From contig CM052354.1 of the NCBI GenBank assembly GCA_028551475.1, forward strand, positions 3,083,391 to 3,147,390: 64,000 nt of DNA, in the 5' to 3' direction. Source of the DNA: Casuarina equisetifolia. Taxonomy: Eukaryota > Streptophyta > Magnoliopsida > Fagales > Casuarinaceae. Numbering within the stretch: position 1 is the stretch's first letter; each line of letters opens with the position of its first letter. Below are positions 46,301 through 55,700 of the stretch, in pieces. The notes beneath the pieces are model-generated. The model had not been told where the DNA came from. It saw nothing but the letters and a program-made list of their open reading frames with translations, and searched no databases. The position numbers were made by a program, and so were the translations under genes.

Positions 46301-48596
46301 AAATGGGCCTTGAGTTAGGGAAGTACAAGATGGAAATTCAAAATTTTTAGGAAAGGAAATCCAAAAATAAAGGCCTTGAAGAACTCTACCCAAGCCCATC
46401 AGTTTGCCAGTCGAACGGGCCTGAAAAAAACAGAAAGTAGAATTGCAAAGAATGCGACAATTATTGGAAGCATAGACTTTGGAAATGGAAATAAGATTAT
46501 AATTAAATTCAGGGACAAAAAGGACATTATGGAGGGTAATGTGGGGATTGAGGACGACTTCACCAATTTTGGTGACGGATGTAACGTTACCATTGGGAAG
46601 ACAGACAGTGGTGGATGAATGAGTGGAATGGATTTTGGAAAAAAAATTTTGATTGCAAATTATGTGGTCACTAGCGCTTGAATCAATAATTCATGCATCT
46701 GAAGAAATAGAGCTCATGAGGCAGAAAGAGGTACCTACAAAATTGGTGATTTTGTCGGAATGCCTTGCTTAGTAAAAACTTCCATAATTTGCTTAAGTTG
46801 AAAATTCGTGAGAGGTTGATCAATGTTGCCGCCTGAGTTGGTGGACACTTGATTAGAAGAAATAGCATTATCAAAGTGGTCATGATCCGTAGGCTTTCCG
46901 TGCAATTTCTAACATTGGGCCTTAGAATGATTGGGCCGACGGCAATACTTACAAACGACGCCGTTTGGGCACAATTTGGGCTTGTTTTGACCGCGTGCGC
47001 AGTGAGAAGGCCTGTGTGAACGCGAGCCATTGGATGCGCACATGACAAGCGCTGACGTGGCCGCTAGAGAGGCGTCGGATGGAGGCGCGCCTGGGAAGAA
47101 AGATAGGCCGTCCGATCTAGGTTTTAGATCGGGGCCGTCCAAACTGGGAATGAGAGGCTAGGGGTCAGTCTCGACTTGACCTAATTGCGCCGCGTGAGGA
47201 GTCCAACCGCCACCAGAGGAGCGAGTAGCTATTGCCTTCTATGAGGCTGTCGCGCGAGCGGAGAGAATGATGGAATCTCCAACACGGAGATATTCCGTCA
47301 AAGCCAACTGGTGATTCTCTTCCTGGACAGCAAGGTGAAAGACATGGCGAAGAGACGGCGGCGGTTCCATGGTGAGTACCTGCGAACGAAAAGGTGAGTA
47401 TGTTTCATTTAGAATAAGGAGGAATCAGGTGATTCGATCTTGCTCCTGGATGGATTGGTATTGCCGTAAAATGGCTTCCGGTCCCTCAAGGCGTTCATCG
47501 ACGCTGTCTAATTCGTTACAAATGGCGGCAAAGCGGTTGAAACAGACAACCACAGAAAGGTTGCCCTGTTTCTGATCCGCAAGAGTATGGTGAAGCTGGA
47601 ATCGCTTAACGCAATAAGCTTTGCCGTACATTTCGGTGATGTTTTCCCAGAGAGTATGGGCGTCCTCCGTAGGCGACAAACTGGCGGCGACGTCGGATGC
47701 AATGCAATTTCCAAGCCATGTGCGAACAAGTTGCAAACATTTTTGCCACTGTTTTACGAGGCGGTTGTCAGTTTGAATGGGGATGACACCAGTGAGGAGT
47801 TGAGTGATAAGTCAGAGTTTCGGTCCGTTAGATGCCGCCGTGTAAAAGGCGTCACCGGGTTCCGGGCGACTACGGCTAATGGCAGAATTGGGGAAATTAC
47901 CCGGGTAGAGGACCGGGTAGGGATCCAACCCGTAGGGACCTAAAAAATTGGGGAAAATACCCGGATAGGCATGCGGGTAGGGATCTGACCCGGGGACAAT
48001 CGGAAGTGGGTCTGAGGCACCCAGATCCGAAGCAGAAACCACCGGACGGGACCCGGAGAGGGTTGGGCCAAGTAAGGGCATGAGGCCGGGGTAGTACCAA
48101 CTAGGACTTGGGCCTCCCCCAGTTGGGACAAACTCAGAGGGGGCCGAAATGGTGAGGTTGGGCTGCCTCGAGAGAGAGGGCTCGGGCTGGGCCAAATATA
48201 GTTGGCCATAAGGTGGCAACAAGACGGGCCAACCAGAGGAAGGGCCCGAGTGAGGAAACCAAGGGTGGGGCTGAACTGGAACAGAAGGGGCTGGTGTAGG
48301 CTGAGTCTGTCCAGGGGAGCCCAAAGCTGGTTGTTGAGGGGCAACATTCGGTGTAGTGGGGGAAGCCGGTTGATAGGTGATGTCGTTGATAATGGGAGCA
48401 TCCAAATCGAAACTGGGAGAAGAATTGGCCATGAGAGGTAAGGAAAAAAGGTAAATATGGTTTTGGTTTTTTTTTTTTTGTGTTTGGAGTATAGGAAAAA
48501 AACTAATTCTTGCAGGTAGGAGACTGCAAAAAAAGAGCAAAAGAAATCGGAGAAGAAAAAAAGAGGAGCAGAAGCTAAAAACCAGGATAGACAATT

Positions 48597-48609
48597 GCTT
48601 GTGATACCA
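48597..48609 (-). other. Copia primer-binding site
   Basis: TGGTATCACAAGC on the minus strand, touching the 5' LTR end. It matches the complement of the initiator Met-tRNA 3' end over its first eight bases. Confidence 0.85.
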
Positions 48610-48853
48610 TGTCACAAAAGGAAGAAGAAAGCCAGTATTTGGGAAATCTGTTTTTCTTACTTACACGAACATGTACAGGACGGGTCCATTTATAGCCTAA
48701 GGACCAAGTTAAACATGGAAAATATACAGACATATAATGCAATATAATATTACTATATACATAGGAAATATCCTAAAATAAACCCAAGACATATGGGAAG
48801 AATCTACTACAATAAAAGGAAAATATATCAATCATATATGAGTATCTCCAACA
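48610..48853 (-). repeat. Copia LTR (5' LTR of the minus-strand element)
   Basis: 244 bp, TGTCACAAAAGG to TCTCCAACA on the plus strand, followed by the CAAAT target duplicate. Confidence 0.9.
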
Positions 48854-48858
48854 CAAAT

Positions 48859-49390
48859 CTCATTTCTAGTAATGGTGGATCCCATGATTAATAACGGTTC
48901 ATAATTTTGTGATAATAAAATGTAGACAACATGTTTTTATTTTTCTATGCTTCCAATGAGTTTATTAATGACATCTACTCTGCCACAAACCAGCTGCATT
49001 TCCACACCCTGCAAGTGGTTATGGTTAACTTGTCGTGGGTTGCAGTGAAGAAGATCCAAAGACTAAACAGAATGCGAATGATGAAGAAAAAGGCTTTAAT
49101 GATATGTCGTCCTTGACGAAAAATCTCCTATATGCCCAAGACGTAAAGTTTCAAAATAGCATTAATGATGTTCCTTTGAGCTTGTACTGGAAGGCATTCT
49201 CCAGCAAATAGTGAACTCATTCATTAGTTAGATAGCGTGCTTAAGTCTCTTGTAGTGAATTCGTTCATTAGGTCTTCTCTTATCATAGTTGTAAGCCTCC
49301 GGCACCATTTCTGCTCCTTCCTTTTCCTTATGTGCCAATATCTTTCTCTACTTGTCCTTGCATCACACCTTTTCTCTTCTTTTGGGCCTC
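48859..49390. other. Copy 3 gene end and tandem-duplication junction
   Basis: 48,859-48,955 is the 3' flank of copy 3 that lay beyond the copia site (CTCATTTCTAGTAATGGTGG, matching copy 4). At about 48,960 it passes into the start of the second unit (GTTTATTAATGACATC, matching 39,935). 48,960-49,115 carries the DIYSATNQLHF...WVAVKK scrap described for 39,935. No intact gene. Confidence 0.6.
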
Positions 49391-49842
49391 ATATGCGGGA
49401 GCAACTATGCTAGTCTATGCTAATAACTTAGCCCATATGTTGAGTGTTTTAGCAATTACTAAACCTAATCCTAAAAGGATGAGAATTTTTAAAACCAAAT
49501 CCTGTAGAAGCTATGATCCCTACAATCTAAGGAAATTAAAATCCAATCAAATCAAGATCTCAACAAATTAAGGATAGGATTCCAACAAATTAGGGATAAA
49601 ATCCTAATAAATTAGAGATATCAACAAAGAAATCTTAGATAATTAAGAATTTTGACAATTTAAAATCTTTAAAATAAGATTCCTAAACATATCAAAATTT
49701 CTAAAAAAATCTCTGAAATGCCTTTCAAGTTTGAGCTTCGTGGACCTGTTGGATCATATTGTGACCCAAACATGCAATTGCTAAGACACTCAACATATGA
49801 GATGGGTCAATAGCATGGGCTAGCATAGTTGCTCCTGCATCA
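49391..49842. mobile_element. 452-bp inverted-repeat DNA element (MITE-like)
   Basis: Present in unit 4 and absent from the matching place in unit 3 (about 40,331). Its ends are inverted repeats of about 70 bp: left GGAGCAACTATGCTAG ... CATATGTTGAGTGT, and right ACACTCAACATATG ... CTAGCATAGTTGCTCC. CCTC borders both sides (49,387-49,390 and 49,843-49,846) and may be a target duplication, though a 3-bp or shifted one is possible. The interior is AT-rich and non-coding, so movement would need enzymes from elsewhere. Its superfamily is not clear. Confidence 0.8.
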
Positions 49843-49849
49843 CCTCCTA

Positions 49850-50060
49850 CAAGTTAGCCTTTGGCTCGGAAAGCATAATGACGTACTTTATGAAGCTGGA
49901 TGTTGTTTCCACGAACCTCGATGAGAAATAACGGGTCATGAGATTAAGGCCATTAGAGAGATTGAATGCCTTTAAAGGTGATAAAAGATTTAAGAAGGGG
50001 TAAGAGCTGAAAAATTCTAGTATCATAGAGATTGGAAAGGACGTCCCATGCATTTGCAAT
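49850..50060 (+). pseudogene. CNL Rx-N scrap upstream of copy 4
   Basis: Fuller version of the scrap at 40,335. Shifted frames read SLWL, LYEAGCCFHE, GHEIKAIRE and LNAFKGDKRFKKG, matching the coiled-coil end of RGA2-like proteins. About 110 bp of it (near 49,966-50,075) is deleted from unit 3. Confidence 0.6.
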
Positions 50061-50685
50061 TTACAATGAACATTTAGATTAATTATCTACGCTACTCCCT
50101 CTATAGAACAATAATTTACAAGTGATCATATAGGCAAGGTACTCTTAGTAGTAAAGGAGAATTGAAGAATCATTTTAGCATTGAAAATGAAAATTTTATA
50201 TTAAAAAGATGTAATCTTTAGATAATACTTATATATAAAAGTTAACTTTTAACTTTGATCTTAAACTTAATATCATTTAGACTTGTTTCATGGGAGAATA
50301 TGAATTTGTTCTTAAGGTGGATAAAGGTGGCAAAAGGAAAAGATACTCTCTTATTTTGTTGGTCAGCTCTGGTAGTGTCCTAGCAACATAACTTTATTCT
50401 GCATTACCTCAAACACCTTCTTATCTTGCATAAAGTGGTCTTACCCTCTTTGTTTTGTCATTTGCCCTTTTCAAACAAAAAAGCTTGTTCTTCATGATAT
50501 GCCATAGTATTTTAAGGCAAATTCTGGGACCTAATTAGCTGATTCTCCATGATTGAGAATATAGTACCAGTTAACCAAGTTCCAGCGGGTTCCAGTAATA
50601 TATAATACCCCATCTCCTTGAATTGCTGCAATGACAACCAACGTTGACGGCCTGATCCAAAGGGAGTTCATCTAAAAAAAAAAGA

Positions 50686-52772
50686 GATTTTTTCATAGGT
50701 ATTTTTCTGCAAGTTCATCTAATTCTCTTCGTTTCCTCAACGTGCTGTTATTCGTATGGGGGTGATACCGAAGTACTGTTGAAGCTCAAGGAGGCCATTA
50801 TCGGGCCCTCAGGTTCTGCACTGGCGGATTGGAAGAACTCCTCCTCCCCAACAGCCCATTGCTCCTTCTCCGGAGTTTCATGCAACAAGGACTTACGGGT
50901 TGTTTCTCTCGACATGACTAATGTTAGCCACCACGGTTTTCTGCCGCCGGAGATTGGGTTGCTGGACAATTTGGTGAATCTCACCATCGTTAACAACAAT
51001 CTCTCGGGGGTACTACCGCCGGATATGGCGAAGCTTACGTCGCTCAAGGTCCTCAACATCTCCGACAACAACTTCTCCGGAAATTTTCCTGGAGAAATTG
51101 GTCTTAGGATGCCAGAGCTCCAGGTTCTTGATATTTACAATAATAACTTCTCTGGGCCTCTACCGGTGGAGCCCGTCAGTTTGAAAAACCTCAAACACCT
51201 TTGCCTCGGGGGGAACTTCTTTTCTGGTCAGATTCCGGAGAGTTACTCGGAGATTCAGAGCCTCGAGTTTTTGGGCTTGAACGGCAACGCGCTCACGGGC
51301 AAAGTTCTTGCTAGTTTTTCTCGGTTAAAGAATCTCAGGCACTGTATTTAGGGTACTTTAACAACTACAATGGAGGTATTCCAGCGGAGCTGGGATCGCT
51401 TAGTTCGCTTATAATCCTCGACATGGCAAGCTGTAACCTCACCGGCGAGATTCCTTCGAGCCTGAGCCTTTTGAAGAACCTGCACGCGTTGTTTCTACAA
51501 ATAAATCACCTCACGGGTCGCATACCTTCAGAGCTTTCTGGTTTGTACAACTTGAAATACCTGGATCTTTCAATCAACGAGCTCACTGGTGAAATCCCAG
51601 AAAGTTTCTCAAAATTGAAAAATATTGAGCAAATCAATATCTTTATTAATCACTTCGGCGGTCGAATCCCTGCGTTTGTCGGTGACCTCCCAAATCTCAA
51701 GGTGCTTACGGCATGGGGGAATAACTTTACTTTCGAGCTCCCGCAGAACTTGGGCCATAATGGAAAACTCGAAGTCCTTGATGTAACCAGTAACCACCTC
51801 ACTGGACCGATTCCTCGAGATTTGTGTAAAGGCGGGGAGTTGATGTCTCTAATCTTGATGGACAACTTCTTCACTGGGCCAATTCCTGAGGAGCTCGGTG
51901 AGTGCAAGTCCTTGATAAAAATCCGCATCAAGAACAACGTACTCAACGGGACGATCCCAGCTGGAATTCTTAGCTTGCCCTTACTGGAAATGATTGAGGC
52001 CAATGATAACTCGTTCACCGGCGAGCTGCCGTCCGAAATGTCAGGGGATGCACTCGGAATTCTTACGCTTTCCAACAATAATATCGGCGGCAAAATTCAT
52101 CTCACAATTGGAAAGCTCAAAAGATTGCAAGCTCTGTCACTGGAAATGAACAGATTTTCGGGTGAGATTCCTAGCGAAATTTTTGACTTACAATTGTTGT
52201 CAAAAATTAACCTCAGTACCAACAATCTCAGCAGTGAGATCCCAATCTCAATATCCCACTGTCCTTCCCTCACCTCTATCGATTTCAGCCGAAACAATCT
52301 CTCCGGAGAAATCCCGGAAGAGATCGCTCAGTTGAGTATTCTCAGCACACTTAATCTTTCTCACAACAGGCTCACTGGCCATATCCCAGACAAGATGTGC
52401 GACATGACAAGTCTCGTGACCTTAGACCTGTCCTATAATAATTTAGTGGGAAGTGTTCCTGCTTGTGGACAGTTTGCCATCTTCCCCGACAGTTCATTTG
52501 CTGGAAACCCAGATTTTTGCGTCTCTTGCCCCGTTTCGCCTAGTCAGCCTGAAAATTCGGGTCAAGCCCGGGGTGGGTTTAGCTCTCCGGCGCTTATTGG
52601 GCTTGTAGCAGCGCTCTTCACAGCTCTGTTATTGGCAGCACCTCTAAGCAAAAGCCACTGCCGCGAATACAAAGGCGGCAGCGATGGGATAGGGGAACTC
52701 GAGAAGGCCACGTTAGAACTCTCAGACATTCGAGCAAACCTCATTCCTGGCAATGGCGGATCCCATTATTAG
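50686..52772 (+). pseudogene. CLAVATA1-like ectodomain gene, copy 4 (broken)
   Basis: Tandem sister of copy 3 with the same upstream sequence. The ATG is lost: AAAATGAGAGAT of copy 3 reads AAAAAGAGAT here, and the second ATG is also changed (CATGGG to CATAGG). The frame is open from the signal peptide through LRR 6. It then shifts by a one-base loss near 51,330 (RLKNLRHCI and stop at 51,348-51,350 in place of RLKNLR..LGY), and continues as a 449-codon stretch from 51,423 to 52,772 through LRRs 8-22, cap and membrane helix. Its tail is longer than in copy 3 and reads GELEKATLELSDIRANLIP, GNGGSHY and stop, like the start of a receptor-kinase domain. Internal ATGs would give only a cytosolic LRR piece, so it is probably a pseudogene. 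Confidence 0.85.
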
Positions 52773-52799
52773 TGGTTTATTATTTTGTGATAATAAAAT

Positions 52800-55700
52800 C
52801 TAGACAAAAATGTTTTATCTTTCTATGCTTCTAATGAGTTTGCGAAATCTAACGACCTACGTGGGTGGGAATGAAAAGAATTCCTCTCACACGTTTATAA
52901 AATGCGTGCTGATCGACTGCAACCATGGAGATTCATTTGGGCCTTAAAACAGGGAAAGTTTCAACTGGTTCGGGACCTCGATGAATCATACCTCCAAATT
53001 CAAATGCCTGTAACATTTTTTGTTTTTGTTTTTTATTTTATAACACACCCAAAAAGATAAAGAAAATGATTTAAACCTATGTTCAATAGAACTGTTAGTT
53101 AGGATTTAGTTAAGAGAACACTATTGAACCAGAGCCTGCCCCTCCAAATGCCTGTAACATGACAAAGGGATACTTGAAACAATATGGATTTGAATCCAAA
53201 TAATGAGTGAGAAAAAGCAAGCCTGTATAACTACTGTCACCTATACATAATATATTTCAGAGGTAGATGAGAGCTGCGGCCCAAGGGAGGTCCGATTCAA
53301 AAAAGTAACAACCCAACAGAATTGATGTAAAGACGATGGGATTGGGGCCCAAAATAGGAGGATGAAGGAAGAAGGGTTGACACTGAAGCCTTGAATTTTC
53401 GGAGGGACCTAAGGTATAGCTTTGACGTGTTGGAAGGATGAGAAAGCCAACAAGTTCCACAAAAGGTTGGCTTCATTACGAAGTTTAGGTTTCTTTATCA
53501 ACATGGGTATTGCTAATGTTTGTTGTTCTCGAAAAAGAAAAGTTGGTATGAATTTTCGGCAAGCATTCTGATTCAAGGGGAGAAATAAAATCATATATTT
53601 TTCATAATCAATTTTTGGACGCCATGATCCTTCTAGTGCCTCCCAGTTTTTCTGAAAGTCAATTAAGCCCTGGGATTCCCTCAACAACACCGAGAACAGT
53701 ACCAAAAACGGGAGTCCATTTGATATGGCTTGTCTGGTTCAAAGCAGGAACAGTTGCATGTTTTGTATGCAGTGGTTAGTTCTGTTGATTTTGTTTGTTT
53801 GTGAGTTTGATTTGACAAATGGTTAATTTGGATCTTGTAGAGTTTTGGTAAAATTTGAAATCAAAACGAAAAAATGTGAATAAAATAAGATTATGATATT
53901 AAGTTGAAAAATAAAAATGTGAAGGCTGGATGAATTGCAACCAATTCTTCATTCAAATGAATTAATAATAAACTTATGTAACAAATTATCTCAATTTTTT
54001 GTTTTGTTGTTTATGCTTACCTTTTTTATATTTAATGAAAAAATTTTAAAAACAAAAAAAAATCTCATGATCATTGGTGCATCGTGATTCTTTTTATGGA
54101 TTCTATTTAATTCTTTAATCAAATCAAAACCAATAGTTACAAAAATAACTTGCATCAAATTTCAACCTTTTTTTTTTTTTCCTATTTGCATTAAGGCTTT
54201 CAAATCAAGAACATGTCATTTTCTTATTTAAAAATGATTTGAATTTTATTTCTTAACAAGTATAGGGTGTCGGAGTTACTCATGTTGGTGTGCTGAAAAC
54301 AAGCAGAGTAAGCGATTGAGTTTTCGTTAAAATGGTATTGAATGTGATACAAATGTGAATTGTATATATAGTCTGTTGGGGAAAGAATTATGTTATCTAG
54401 ATTCTTTTCTTAGTTTCATCTATGAATGACATCTAGCTGAAAAATAATCCTTAATTGACGTAATTCCATGGAAGGAGAGTATAAAGGGTTCCCGTGATGG
54501 TAAAAGCTGGGAATGTATACCTTCCCTCCAAACCAATTCATACTTTGCCAACGATACTTCACCACCTTTTTCTTTATTTGCTTCTTTTGTCTAATTGTTT
54601 GATGAAAGACCATTCTTTGCACGTACAATTTGGAAATTCGTTGTGACTTTCTTGCTTTCCAAGCGCTTCTTACAAGAAGAAACTGAAGCGGATGCTAGTG
54701 AAGCATCCTGATTCAGTGACATTTTCTTCTAGCGAACTCTTTTTCTCTTCAACTCACCCAAATCTTTGCAGCCAAAATATGTGAATAAAATGAATACAGA
54801 TGCTCCAACTTTAAGAAGGGAAACACCTATGATGAAGAACAATTGTATTGGACCTTATTAATAGAATTACATGCTAGTTGCTAACATCTGCTTGACAACG
54901 AAAAAGAAAAAAATTTCCCTTTGACGAGATTTATGTGTACAGCTCAGCTGGTTGAGCACCTCGTAAGCAACGCACCAAGAATTTCACAGAGGTGTCCTGT
55001 CAGTCTTCCTCCATTACTAGCAAAAATTAAGTTGAACTAACTGTCCCTTGTTCAATTGGCGACCACAAGACAGGCGGAAATATTAAACGCCAAAGGACAA
55101 GCCAACAGCAAAATAACAAAAGGTGGGAACACCGATACCTCGAGTACATAATCTTCTCATTTGGATGGATCTCTGATTCCTTCCTTTGGACTTAAGCTGA
55201 ACTGTATCACTACAAGTTCTCTAAAATTTGTCTTTTCAAATTGAGATCCAAAGATTATGATACCATAATATGTTCTTCGGTAACTCATTACTTTGCTGAA
55301 GTAGAGTTGTGGTGGAAACCTTCACAATGTAGAGATACAATTATTTGATCATGTTTAAAGTAATTTTCTCTTTATTCATGAGTTTTTTTTTTTAATAATT
55401 AGATTTTTGACACTTTTCATGGTACCATTCTAACTTTTATTTAACTTTGAACCATTTAAATATGTTCAGTGTGCAAAACATCATTTAAGTTAAAATTTTT
55501 ACATAAAAAATATACTATTTTTGAATAATATTTAAATGGAAACATTTTTTACAAAAAATTTCTTTTCTCCACGACCAAAAGTTAAGCACAATGGACCACT
55601 AGAAATCTTTTTTTTTTTCCTAAAAAAAAAAAAAAAAACTCGTTACCTTGGAAAGCAAGCAAATACTGATGCTTCACTAGCGTTGCTTCAACAACTCTTT

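Larger units (their letters stand above)
43125..48853 (-). mobile_element. Ty1/copia LTR retrotransposon (fossil)
   Basis: A 5.7-kb element lying on the minus strand, bounded by two 244-bp LTRs with TG...CA ends and a 5-bp target duplication. Reading from right to left: 5' LTR, primer-binding site for initiator Met-tRNA, a gag region (about 48,430-47,400) with an unusually proline-rich N-terminal stretch, a CCHC zinc knuckle (near 46,940), integrase (about 46,260-45,450, with HLDIWGP and HTDNA), reverse transcriptase (about 45,000-43,980), RNase H (to about 43,400), polypurine tract and 3' LTR. The integrase-before-RT order places it in copia, close to the RE1-like group of plant elements. 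It is broken, with several (roughly five or more) interruptions of the coding region. The LTRs differ at about 21 of 244 sites, suggesting an age of a few million years at usual plant rates. Confidence 0.9.

Noticed and set aside
44987-48441. Plus-strand Gly/Arg-rich frames across the copia element
   Set aside because: Antisense of the proline-rich and pol parts of the element; no domain.
53409-53705. 98-codon minus-strand frame with protein-like composition
   Set aside because: No recognised motif, and flanking frames do not extend it; left as unassigned within the spacer.
54935-55010. AGCTCAGCTGGTTGAGC, a good tRNA A-box match
   Set aside because: No B box (GGTTCGA) at the right distance and no cloverleaf; at best a decayed tRNA-derived SINE head.
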